From assembly GCF_002811475.1 (NCBI RefSeq), contig NZ_NPDL01000010.1:1-64000 (forward strand): a stretch of 64,000 bases of DNA. Reading direction: 5' to 3'. This DNA is from Leptospira hartskeerlii. Its GTDB lineage: Bacteria; Spirochaetota; Leptospiria; Leptospirales; Leptospiraceae. The notes beneath the pieces are model-generated. The model ran no database searches. It was not told where the DNA came from and worked only from the letters and a program-made list of their open reading frames with translations. Made by a program: the position numbers and the translations under genes. Shown here piece by piece: positions 17,887 to 27,307 of the stretch. Positions within the stretch are counted from its first letter, which is position 1. Each line of letters begins with the position of its first letter.

Positions 17887-18653
17887 TGAATTCGGATCCG
17901 TTCCTTATTCCTAAACCATGGGTAATCGCTCATAGAGGAGACAGCGGAGAATATCCTGAAAATACTATGAGTTCTTTTCGGAATGCCTGGGAACTCAAGG
18001 CGGATTGGATTGAGTTAGATATCATTCATTCTTCCGATGGAAAGATAGTAGTCATTCACGATGATACCTTGGATAGAACTACGGATCAAAAAGGAGAAGT
18101 GAAACTTCTTCCATTTAATACGATCCGTAAAGCAGACGCAGGTTCATGGAAAGACCCAAGGTTTAAAGGGGAGAAGGTGCCGGATCTTTGGGAGGTCTGG
18201 GACTACCTGAAGTCCAAAAATATAGGACTGAACGTTGAGATCAAGTCCGGTGCTTACGAAGAGATCCCGATCGATATCGCTATTGAACAAGAACTTATAG
18301 ATTATACAAAACAAAATTCTCTATTTCACAAAACCTTGTTCTCTTCTTTTTGTTGGGACTCTTTGGTGCGTATTAGAGAGTTATCCGTAGAGGCAAAGCT
18401 TGGTATCTTGATAGGCGATGAAACTTCCTCTTGGATGGACGCACTAGAGCTTGGTTTTAGATTGAACGCATTTAGTTTGAATCTTTCTGCAAAGGGTTTG
18501 GATAAAGAGACTGTTTCCAAGATCCAGAAAGAAGGGTTTAATGTCTTGGTTTATACCCTGAATACGGAAGAAGAGTTGAAGTTCGGAATAGACTTAGGCG
18601 TAGACGGGATCTTTACGAATTATCCTAAAAGAATGAGATCTTTGCTTACTTGA
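17886..18653 (+). CDS. Glycerophosphodiester phosphodiesterase
   Basis: 255 residues, TIM-barrel GDPD family. VIAHRGDSGEYPENT supplies the HR motif, IELDIIHSSDG the metal-binding E-x-D, and VVIHDDTLDRTTD the second His. The NVEIKSG segment is also conserved. It hydrolyses glycerophosphodiesters to glycerol-3-phosphate and an alcohol. No signal peptide is seen, suggesting a cytoplasmic UgpQ-like enzyme. The stop region overlaps the 3' end of the convergent lipoprotein gene by 8 bp. Confidence 0.92.
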   Translation: MNSDPFLIPKPWVIAHRGDSGEYPENTMSSFRNAWELKADWIELDIIHSSDGKIVVIHDDTLDRTTDQKGEVKLLPFNTIRKADAGSWKDPRFKGEKVPDLWEVWDYLKSKNIGLNVEIKSGAYEEIPIDIAIEQELIDYTKQNSLFHKTLFSSFCWDSLVRIRELSVEAKLGILIGDETSSWMDALELGFRLNAFSLNLSAKGLDKETVSKIQKEGFNVLVYTLNTEEELKFGIDLGVDGIFTNYPKRMRSLLT

Positions 18654-19245
18654 TCTCTACTCTTGCAAATTGGTCCAATTCAACTTGCCAATGATCTATC
18701 ATATTTTTTAGAACCGTTACTACCTTTTCAGAAGGAACATCGTAATTGTCGGAAGAAAATGCGTCTGTTTCTTTAAAGCCAGCTACATTCTTTAAGTCTT
18801 CTCCTTCCGCTCTGAATCTATAGATCTCAAATTCTTCCGCTCCTCTTGCTTCTCCATTCTTGATGAAGAACGGCTTGATCAGGCTCATTCTATATTTTCC
18901 AAAACGAAAGCTCTGCAGAGATTGCAGGAATTTATAAGTTCCGAGAGCTAATTCCAATTTCATTTGGTCCGCATATTTTTCAGAGCCCAGGAATGTAAGA
19001 GCAGAAGTTCCGCCGAATCCTAAATAAACTTCGAATTTAGTTCCCTTCTCATCTTGGACTTTGACTAGATCAATTTCTTTTAGTCTTTCGCCGAATAACG
19101 CGAATGCTGCCATTTTGATCTTTTCTTCTTCATTTAATTGCATGTCGGAAAGTATCGTTTTTACTTTCTCTTGAGGCGACTTGGAACAAGAAGTTAATTG
19201 GAAGAAGGTGAGAAAGATCAATAATATATGAACAATTGTTTTCAT
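18646..19245 (-). CDS. Putative lipoprotein of unknown function
   Basis: 199 residues from ATG 19245 (TTTTGGAATTTT precedes it); an ATG at 19269 would only lengthen the signal peptide. The leader has a hydrophobic core VHILLIFLTFF and a lipobox-like LTSC, loosely fitting spirochete lipoboxes. The mature part is mixed alpha/beta with no recognised domain. The gene stands alone, with a long repeat-rich region upstream that may carry its promoter as well as that of the divergent zinc-ribbon gene. Confidence 0.7.
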   Translation of the reverse strand: MKTIVHILLIFLTFFQLTSCSKSPQEKVKTILSDMQLNEEEKIKMAAFALFGERLKEIDLVKVQDEKGTKFEVYLGFGGTSALTFLGSEKYADQMKLELALGTYKFLQSLQSFRFGKYRMSLIKPFFIKNGEARGAEEFEIYRFRAEGEDLKNVAGFKETDAFSSDNYDVPSEKVVTVLKNMIDHWQVELDQFARVEIK

Positions 19246-19269
19246 AAAATTCCAAAACCGATCTGTCAT

Positions 19270-19714
19270 ATAATATGACTTATTTTCTTAAAAAAATCTA
19301 TCGTTAAAAATGCAATTTTGGCGTTCAAGCCTTCAAGTAACGATTTTTTAGACAGGTCAATATCTATCGTTCATATCCCTTAAGGCTCGGCTTTTCATCG
19401 TTAGTTTAAATCTTTTCGTTTTGTTATGATCACCTAATGGGATCTCCGTTATATGTCAGAGCTATGGAAATAAATTTCCATATTTATTGAGAATTGATGT
19501 AAAACGACTTAACGTTGCCCTGGGCGAAATAATCGATTATTTTAATTGTTAATCGTTAGCCGAAACAGTGAACGCCTCTGACGAAGAAATTTATTAAAAA
19601 AACAGTAGCCTAATGCAAGTTTTGTCAAAAAATTTTATGCTATGTTATGTGGAAAATTAAAAACACTTTACTAACTTTGTAAGAATATAACTGTTGTTAC
19701 GTCAGTTAACATTT
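19270..19714. promoter_or_regulatory. 445-bp divergent intergenic region with palindromes and repeated ATCGTT motif
   Basis: This is the longest gene-free stretch here and is visibly AT-richer than its neighbours. It holds a 20-nt near-palindrome TATGGAAATAAATTTCCATA (19463-19482), a perfect 16-bp palindrome AAATAATCGATTATTT (19527-19542), and five copies of ATCGTT in either orientation: 19300-19305, 19339-19344 (reverse), 19366-19371, 19397-19402 and 19552-19557. I see no convincing ORF or tRNA in it. It lies between a divergent lipoprotein gene and a zinc-ribbon gene; a small RNA or multi-site operator is possible but unproven. Confidence 0.55.
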
Positions 19715-19999
19715 ATGAAACCAAAGAAAGTCACTAACGATGATTTGGAAAAGATCATCGCCGGGGTAAAAACTCAAGCTGTTGAAGCTATAGGTAATTA
19801 CCTCTATAAAGGATTTCGCATTCAGGTTAGTAAATACAACCTGTCTGGGGCGGAGAGGGTTCAGCTCCTTTATCAAAGGAGAAGGAAAGAAGGTCTTTGT
19901 ATCGTCTGCGGCACTAAAGTAGGTAAAAAAAATCCTTCTACTGGCAGGTTGTATCGCCTCTGCGAATTCCACCGGAAGAAAATAGATAAAAAAAAGTAA
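19715..19999 (+). CDS. Small basic zinc-ribbon-like protein
   Basis: 94 residues from ATG 19715 (seven in-frame codons from 19694 are the alternative). It is strongly basic. The C-terminal half has CIVCG then, after about 16 residues, CEFHRKK, a C-x2-C...C-x2-H arrangement that probably binds zinc and resembles small zinc motifs in phage and HNH-linked proteins. The N-terminal half is helical (VTNDDLEKIIAGVKTQAVEAI). Nucleic-acid binding is a fair guess from charge and zinc motif; no family name is recognised. A long repeat-rich region precedes it and a strong inverted repeat begins 3 bp after the stop. Confidence 0.7.
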   Translation: MKPKKVTNDDLEKIIAGVKTQAVEAIGNYLYKGFRIQVSKYNLSGAERVQLLYQRRRKEGLCIVCGTKVGKKNPSTGRLYRLCEFHRKKIDKKK

Positions 20000-20002
20000 T
20001 TC

Positions 20003-20076
20003 ATAAAATCCGGAAAACGACTGATAATCTATATAGAGCTTAGCTCTGGTAGGTACTCTTGTTTTCCGGATTTTAT
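20003..20076. terminator. 16-bp perfect inverted repeat with internal hairpin
   Basis: ATAAAATCCGGAAAAC (20003-20018) and its exact complement (20061-20076) enclose 42 bases that contain a smaller AGAGC-TTA-GCTCT hairpin. The second arm is followed by TTTA. The A- and T-rich ends allow termination in either direction, but the long loop is unusual for a simple terminator. It starts right after the zinc-ribbon gene. Confidence 0.55.
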
Positions 20077-20109
20077 TTTAAGGGCATACGCTTTCCCTTT
20101 TTCTCAAAA

Positions 20110-20649
20110 GTGACTTTAAAAACACTGCTCCCGTCCCGAATCCTAGTCTTCTCCCTTCTTATTTTTTCATTCTCCTTCTCCGCATTTGGCCAAGGGGAAA
20201 ATCCTTCCAAACAAGGTCCCTCCGATCCTGACATTTTGTTTAGAATTGCTGAAGAAGCCTATAAGGACCGCCGCTTCTATCGGGCAGCGGAAAGTCTTCG
20301 CAACTTCCTGGTTCTTTATCCTGGAAATTCTAAAAAAAACAGGGTGCTAAGCCTTCTCAAAGATTGTTTTTTGAAGTTGGATCGCCCTGAGAAAGCTTTA
20401 GAAGTAAGTCTGGATCTTTATAAAATGGAACCGACTGGAGAATTCGGGTTAGAATCCTACTTGGAAGCAGGGCGCCTTCTGGCCAAGATGGGAGAAATCG
20501 ACCAGGCGAAGCAGATTTTCTCCTCTATTTGCAGACAATCTTACTCCAGAGCAATGGCAGAAAAAGCCGCCCTGGAATTTTCCGGTATCGATTTACTTTC
20601 GGATGGGGAAGAATCTTCTCCGGAAGGGGAATCTTGTCGCGAAAAATAA
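20110..20649 (+). CDS. Exported TPR-like protein
   Basis: 179 residues from GTG 20110, chosen because it gives a neat signal peptide (TLKTLLPSRILVFSLLIFSF, cleavage near AFGQ); a TTG at 20059 lies inside the inverted repeat. The mature part reads as tetratricopeptide helices (AEEAYKDRRFYRAAESLRNFLVLYPGN, LDRPEKALEVSLDLYKMEP), the layout of BamD/YbgF-type periplasmic adaptors. No lipobox is seen. The partner is unknown. It lies 96 bp before the dual cNMP-domain regulator. Confidence 0.65.
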   Translation: MTLKTLLPSRILVFSLLIFSFSFSAFGQGENPSKQGPSDPDILFRIAEEAYKDRRFYRAAESLRNFLVLYPGNSKKNRVLSLLKDCFLKLDRPEKALEVSLDLYKMEPTGEFGLESYLEAGRLLAKMGEIDQAKQIFSSICRQSYSRAMAEKAALEFSGIDLLSDGEESSPEGESCREK

Positions 20650-20745
20650 GGAAATACTCGGATTTCAGTCCGAATTCCCTCATCGCGAGCCGATACTAGT
20701 TTATAGTTGAATTCCCACGGAAGAATTTTTTAATCTCTGGTAAGT

Positions 20746-21955
<1,210 letters not shown>

Positions 21956-21963
<8 letters not shown>

Positions 21964-22591
21964 TACAGATCGAGAGGTCCACTTGCGTAAAGCGGTCCTC
22001 TGGCTCCAGAAAAAAGACCCGACCACCAAAAAGATCATTCAAACCATCGGGCCCTGCACTCATAAGATGATTGGCAATCCTTACTATGTGCTGATCCGTT
22101 CAGTTATCAGCCAACAATTGTCCGTCCAGGCAGCAAGGACAATGGAGAATCGAGTCAAAGAATATTATGGAAACGGAAAGCAATTTCCTAAACCTGATGT
22201 TCTTGTAAAACTTACCAAACCCCAAATGAGAAAGGCAGGACTTTCATTTGCAAAAATCGAAGCTGTTAAACTGATCTCTAAGGCTTATTTAGATGGAAGT
22301 ATCTCAGATCGAAAACTTTCTAAATTAAATGATCAGGAAGTTTTAGATCTTCTTTGCAGCATTAAAGGTGTGGGGCCTTGGACTGCGGAAATGGTATTGA
22401 TGTTCTCTTTGGATCGTTGGGATCATTTTTCTTATAATGATCTGATTTTAAGAAAATCGATTGAAAATAATTACGGGATCCCGATGAATTCTAAAAAAGA
22501 AATTTTAGAATTCACTTCAGGATATTCTCCGTATCGTACTATTTTTTCTTGGTATTTATGGAGAGCTTCAGTAGGGATTGAAAATTTGTAA
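21956..22591 (+). CDS. DNA-3-methyladenine glycosylase II (AlkA-type, HhH-GPD)
   Basis: 211 residues from a GTG that overlaps the previous gene. The HhH-GPD core shows VISQQLSVQAA, then LCSIKGVGPWTAEMVLMF (helix-hairpin-helix) and the catalytic Asp in FSYNDLILRK. It excises alkylated bases in base excision repair. The length fits the short AlkA group lacking the E. coli N-terminal domain. No iron-sulfur cysteine cluster is seen, separating it from EndoIII/MutY. Coupling to the upstream regulator gene is implied by the 8-bp overlap. Confidence 0.88.
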
Positions 22592-22604
22592 GACCAGCGC
22601 GGTC

Positions 22605-23627
22605 TTAGATATTAATCCCGGCAGCTTTACAATCAGCTTTGATCATGATCTCCACTAGTTCTTTGAACTTGACCTTAGGTTCCCAACCAAGTTTTGATTT
22701 TGCTTTCGCAGGATCTCCGATCAGAAGATCCACTTCGGTTGGTCTGTAAAAATTAGGATCTACTTCGATTAAAAGTTTTCCGTCCTTCTTATTATAACCT
22801 TTCTCTTGGTCACCTTTTCCTTTCCATTCTACTTGAATGTCTAGATGTCTAAAGGATTCCTCAATAAATTCTCTGACTGTATGCGTTTCGTTGGTTGCTA
22901 CTACGTAATCGTCCGGCTCTGACTGCTGTAACATCATCCACATCATGTTTACGTAATCCGGCGCGTATCCCCAGTCTCTCTTTGCGTCTATGTTCCCCAA
23001 ATGGATCGGGCCACCTTTTCCGGAAACGAGTCCCGCGACTCCAAGGGTGATCTTTCTGGTTACGAAACCTTCTCCCCTTCTTGGAGATTCGTGATTGAAT
23101 AAAATTCCGTTAGAAGCATGTAATCCGAATGCTTCTCTATAGTTTACTACTGCCCAGTATGCGTATAATTTTGCGACTGCGTAAGGCGATCTTGGATAGA
23201 ATGGCGTTTTTTCGTCTTGAGGAACTGCTTGCACTTTTCCGTACAATTCAGAAGTGGAAGCTTGGTAGAATCTGGACTTCACTCCTGTTTGTTTGATCGC
23301 ATCTAAAATTCTTAAAGTTCCGACTGCGTCTACTTCTGCGGTGTATTCAGGAACCTCAAAAGAAACTCCTACGTGAGATTGAGCAGCTAGATTATAAATT
23401 TCGTCCGGTTGGACTTTTTCCAAAACCCTGTTTAGGTTACTGGAATCAGTTAAGTCTCCGTAATGTAGAAAAAGGTTAGGGTTTCCTCTTAGATGTTCGA
23501 TCCGATCCCGATTTAAAGAGCTGGTTCTACGGACGATCCCGTGCACTTCGTATTTTTTTTCCAAAAGAAGTTCAGTAAGATAGGATCCGTCCTGTCCGGT
23601 GATCCCTGTAATAAGCGCCTTTTTCAT
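22605..23627 (-). CDS. gmd: GDP-mannose 4,6-dehydratase
   Basis: 340 residues, extended SDR. NAD(P)-binding [15 protein letters not shown] at the start, [11 protein letters not shown], and the catalytic YxxxK in [10 protein letters not shown] with the preceding Ser/Thr region STSELYGK. It converts GDP-mannose to GDP-4-keto-6-deoxymannose, precursor of fucose, rhamnose or perosamine-type sugars of LPS. It stands apart from any O-antigen cluster in this window, and no GDP-fucose synthase is adjacent. It is full length for the family. Confidence 0.95.
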   Translation of the reverse strand: MKKALITGITGQDGSYLTELLLEKKYEVHGIVRRTSSLNRDRIEHLRGNPNLFLHYGDLTDSSNLNRVLEKVQPDEIYNLAAQSHVGVSFEVPEYTAEVDAVGTLRILDAIKQTGVKSRFYQASTSELYGKVQAVPQDEKTPFYPRSPYAVAKLYAYWAVVNYREAFGLHASNGILFNHESPRRGEGFVTRKITLGVAGLVSGKGGPIHLGNIDAKRDWGYAPDYVNMMWMMLQQSEPDDYVVATNETHTVREFIEESFRHLDIQVEWKGKGDQEKGYNKKDGKLLIEVDPNFYRPTEVDLLIGDPAKAKSKLGWEPKVKFKELVEIMIKADCKAAGINI

Positions 23628-23726
23628 TCTGGAACCAAAAACCCCGGCTTTGCTATTGGGGCAAGAAGGATTAGATTATCGAATCGGTCTGAAATTCCAA
23701 TATTTGTGGGACTTCCAAAAACGGAC

Positions 23727-25124
23727 TTAAACCGTCCCCTTTACCCAATTCTTCTTTCTGAATTCATAGATGAAAATCAGGGAAAGTGATGCGATCCAAA
23801 CGAATATAGCTGCCCAGATCCCAAGAGTTCCACCTTTCCATACGATCCCGAAAAGATAAGCCAATGGAAGCATTACTGCATAAGTGAGAAGAATATAGAC
23901 CCTAAAGACATAGTTCTGTAGGCCTGCTCCTCTTAAAGCAGCACCGATTACCATATGATATGCATCTCCGATTTGGATGACTCCTAATAGTAAAAGTACA
24001 GGATAACATTCTTCTACCAAGGTTTGGTCTCTAGTCATCGCATATACGATCGTTTTTCCTAAGAAGATAAAACATAAACCTATGAATCCCATCACATGTG
24101 CTGAAATGAATGCGGAACGAAACGCAGAATGATACGCTAATTTATATTTTTTCGCTCCCATCGCTTGTCCTAAAATCGTGGTCGCAGCTACTCCGAATGC
24201 GTATCCGGGGAGAAATGCAAAACTCAAAGTAGAAAATAGAACGTTGGATGCTGCAACTGCAAGCACAGAGATCAATCCTTGGATTTTCGAGAAGATCACG
24301 AATGCAACGTTGACTAAACCTTCTTCGAAGCCAGGAGGAATTCCCACTTTGAAAATTTCTATTAAGTGTTCTTTGCTTGGTAGAAGGTTTACTCCTTCGA
24401 AATATTCTCCTAGTTTATAATAAAAAAAGAATATAGGGAATACCAATAGTCCTGCTAATCCCGCAATAGAAGATGCAAGTCCTGCGCCTCCGATCCCCAT
24501 AGGAGAAAATCCTAGGTTTCCATATATCAAGATCCAATTAAAGAATATGTTTGCAATAGTAGTTACTGCCATGGAAACAAAGCCTGCCTTGGTTAATCCA
24601 AGACCATCCATAAATCCTCTGAAACAGAATCCTAAAAAATAAAATCCGCTGCCTATAAATCTAAAATATAAATATTCGGTTCCGAGTGAGTTGACCGTTT
24701 TTTCAGGACCGATCCAAAACATAATCCATTCCGAAACCCACGCTCCGGATACGGATAAGAAACATCCTAAAAATATGGAGAGATAAAGTGTAGAAACTCC
24801 TACTTTTCCGATCTCGGATCTTTTACCTTCTCCAAATCTTCTCGCGACAATGATCTGTATTCCCATTGAAAATCCGATGAGGAATGCAACAAGAGTGTAA
24901 TAACATGTCCCGCCTATACCTATCGCCGCGATTGCATTTTGACCGAGATATCCGATCATAACGGTATCCGTAATCCAAACCAAAGACTGACTTAACATTC
25001 CGAAAACTACAGGCAGTGCTAAAGAAAGGATTTTAACATTCAATCGGCTCGGGCGATATAGTTTGCGTATTTTTTTATATAAAGAGGCCAAGTAGTTTCC
25101 AGCTTTGAAAGAAGGGTTGTGCAA
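23727..25124 (-). CDS. MATE family efflux transporter
   Basis: 465 residues with about twelve membrane helices in two homologous halves. The first half opens LSLALPVVFGMLSQSLVWITDTVMIGYLG, the usual MATE signature (P..lgml...l...d..mvG.lG). These are Na+ or H+ coupled exporters of cationic drugs or metabolites in the inner membrane; substrate unknown. The gene lies 99 bp upstream of gmd on the same strand, but no functional link is evident. Confidence 0.92.
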   Translation of the reverse strand: MHNPSFKAGNYLASLYKKIRKLYRPSRLNVKILSLALPVVFGMLSQSLVWITDTVMIGYLGQNAIAAIGIGGTCYYTLVAFLIGFSMGIQIIVARRFGEGKRSEIGKVGVSTLYLSIFLGCFLSVSGAWVSEWIMFWIGPEKTVNSLGTEYLYFRFIGSGFYFLGFCFRGFMDGLGLTKAGFVSMAVTTIANIFFNWILIYGNLGFSPMGIGGAGLASSIAGLAGLLVFPIFFFYYKLGEYFEGVNLLPSKEHLIEIFKVGIPPGFEEGLVNVAFVIFSKIQGLISVLAVAASNVLFSTLSFAFLPGYAFGVAATTILGQAMGAKKYKLAYHSAFRSAFISAHVMGFIGLCFIFLGKTIVYAMTRDQTLVEECYPVLLLLGVIQIGDAYHMVIGAALRGAGLQNYVFRVYILLTYAVMLPLAYLFGIVWKGGTLGIWAAIFVWIASLSLIFIYEFRKKNWVKGTV

Positions 25125-25199
25125 ACAACTTTTTTTCCATGAAAAACGGTTTATCCAGGTAACGATAGAGTTAAGATGACTTAAAAGCGTAGAAGATAC

Positions 25200-26525
25200 A
25201 TGGATTCGAATTTAGGATTTGCTGACCTTCACAATCATCTATACGGTAGTCTGAAACCTGAACTTCTTAGGCGGATTGGATTGAACAATCCTTCTCCTCG
25301 TTGGGAAATTTTTACAAAACCTTTCCAAGAACTTTATGGAAAGTCCATCAATACGGAAACATTCTTCGAGGACCATAAGTCTTTAGAAGATTTTAAAAAA
25401 ATCTATTTATTTAATCACCAAGGGCCCTTTCCCGAATTCCAAGCAAAGTTTAACTTGATCATTGCACTTTCTAAATTCGATCCACAAGAGGTTAAATTTG
25501 TATCTAAACATATCACTAAGGATCAATACGAAGAAGGTGTTGTCTTCGGAGAATATCGTATCATGTATTCTCCACTTGATACTTATGAGGGAATCTATTC
25601 TAAAACTTTGGCCGCTTGCGAAGGTTTTGAAGAAGCGGAATCCGAACTTTCAGGAAAAGCAAAATCTCGCTTGGTAGTCTCCTTACATAGGGACGGAGAA
25701 GTTTTTAAAGAATACGAAATGTTAAAGGAGATGATGGAAAAAGATCCTCTCATAAAAAAATATTTAGTAGGATTAGATTTTTGTTATATTGAGGAGGGCT
25801 TTCCTCCGAAAGGTAAAAGAGAATTTTTAAAAGAAGTACAAAAAGATAATATTGCGGAAACTTCTACGGCGCTCACAGTTCTTTATCATGTGGGAGAATC
25901 TTTTTTGGACAAAACTCTTCTCTCCGCATCTCGTTGGGTTGTAGAATCTGCAGAATGGGGAGCACATAGGCTCGGACATGCAATTGCGGTGGGTTTGGAT
26001 CCAACCGCTTATCTTGGAAAAAAAGTTTTAGAGCCAGTTTCCGAAAGAGAAGATACTCTCAGATTCCAATTAGATCATTGGGAAGAAATTTCTAAGTACG
26101 GAGAATTACCTCCTAAAAAAAGATTGGAATCCGAATTGGATTCGATCCGACATAAGGAGAAGGTAGAAATTTCCGTTACTGAAAACCTTGTCTCTGAAAC
26201 AAAGGCATTTCAAGAGTATTGTATGGATCGGATCAAAAATACGAATGCTGTCATCGAGTCTTGCCCTAGCTCCAACGAATATATTGGAATGGTCCGAGAT
26301 AAAACTCATCATCCTTTAGTTAGATTCGCTAGTAATGATCTAAAATTTACCATCTCGACCGATGATCCTGGAATTTTCGGAACTAATATCAAAGAAGAAT
26401 ATGATAAGGCAGAAAGTTTAGGACTAGATACTACACTTTTGGAAAAGATCAGAAAGAATTCTTTTCAATATACATCTGAAATTCTTTCCGGAAGAATAAA
26501 TTCGGAACAAGGAGTAGTTCTCTGA
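25200..26525 (+). CDS. Adenosine deaminase-like amidohydrolase
   Basis: 441 residues. The ADA family metal and substrate motifs are all visible: [10 protein letters not shown] (9-18), YHVGE (229-233, usual HAGE), HRLGH (256-260), CPSSN (355-359) and STDDPG (386-391). The protein is about 100 residues longer than typical adenosine deaminase, with extra sequence around 35-75 and 275-330, so it may deaminate a different purine or a related compound. It is cytoplasmic and starts a compact plus-strand run ending in the potassium transporter pair. Confidence 0.85.
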   Translation: MDSNLGFADLHNHLYGSLKPELLRRIGLNNPSPRWEIFTKPFQELYGKSINTETFFEDHKSLEDFKKIYLFNHQGPFPEFQAKFNLIIALSKFDPQEVKFVSKHITKDQYEEGVVFGEYRIMYSPLDTYEGIYSKTLAACEGFEEAESELSGKAKSRLVVSLHRDGEVFKEYEMLKEMMEKDPLIKKYLVGLDFCYIEEGFPPKGKREFLKEVQKDNIAETSTALTVLYHVGESFLDKTLLSASRWVVESAEWGAHRLGHAIAVGLDPTAYLGKKVLEPVSEREDTLRFQLDHWEEISKYGELPPKKRLESELDSIRHKEKVEISVTENLVSETKAFQEYCMDRIKNTNAVIESCPSSNEYIGMVRDKTHHPLVRFASNDLKFTISTDDPGIFGTNIKEEYDKAESLGLDTTLLEKIRKNSFQYTSEILSGRINSEQGVVL

Positions 26526-26527
26526 AG

Positions 26528-27301
26528 ATGAGACCTTTTTCTAGATTAAACAAGTTTCTTGCGCTTAGTATTCTTTTTATATTTTCTTTTCCGGTGTTTT
26601 CTCAGAACCAAAGTGATTTCTCGGATCCATACGATTATAATTTAAGAAATTATAAAGATGAAAAATCTCCGGATGGATTTAGGGAGTATTCTATTCCTCC
26701 TAAAATGGATAAACCGACTTTGGTAAATCCTAGGAATGTGCAAGTTCCCTTTCAAACAGGTTTGCCGACGACTTCAGGAAGCCAAGGGACCAGAAGAACT
26801 ACTAATCCAGTGCAAGGCAGAAGTGATGATGGGCTCTTCAATCCAGTCACTGGAGAAGTGAATACCGAAGCTTTACAAAGACAACAAGACCAAGCAAGAG
26901 ATCGTAAAAGAAAATTAGAAGAATTCGGGAGCGACCCACAACCTTATACTGAATCCAGGCTTCGCCGTTTTTCGATCATATTTTTTATGACTCTACCAAT
27001 AGCTGCAGGTGTAACATATGGTGCGTTAGCCGCTGCTGATCCGGGTTATCAAAAAACATTCGAGGGAGGATGGATCGTATTCGGGGTGGCTTCTACCTTG
27101 GCATTGACAAATGCTTGGCTGGATTTGAGAGATTATGATCGAATGAAGTTGGAGAACCAACCGCAAAGTCCTACTCCGAATCCGACTGTGCCAGATAAAC
27201 TTTCGGAAACGATACACCCTAAAACAATCCCAGGATACGGATTGTATTCCAGAAATTTCGAATATAGAATGGAATTCGAATTCTTTAGCACTCGTTTCTG
27301 A
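26528..27301 (+). CDS. Exported/membrane protein of unknown function
   Basis: 257 residues. A signal peptide (KFLALSILFIFSFPVFSQ) is followed by a low-complexity polar region rich in Asn, Pro, Gln and Thr (about 25-125) and then two hydrophobic segments (about 148-168 and 178-196, IIFFMTLPIAAGVTYGALAA). The tail is Pro-rich and polar. No family is recognised. It starts 2 bp after the deaminase stop and ends 6 bp before the potassium channel gene, so it may be an accessory to that transporter; this is inference from position only. Confidence 0.65.
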   Translation: MRPFSRLNKFLALSILFIFSFPVFSQNQSDFSDPYDYNLRNYKDEKSPDGFREYSIPPKMDKPTLVNPRNVQVPFQTGLPTTSGSQGTRRTTNPVQGRSDDGLFNPVTGEVNTEALQRQQDQARDRKRKLEEFGSDPQPYTESRLRRFSIIFFMTLPIAAGVTYGALAAADPGYQKTFEGGWIVFGVASTLALTNAWLDLRDYDRMKLENQPQSPTPNPTVPDKLSETIHPKTIPGYGLYSRNFEYRMEFEFFSTRF

Positions 27302-27307
27302 TAAAGT

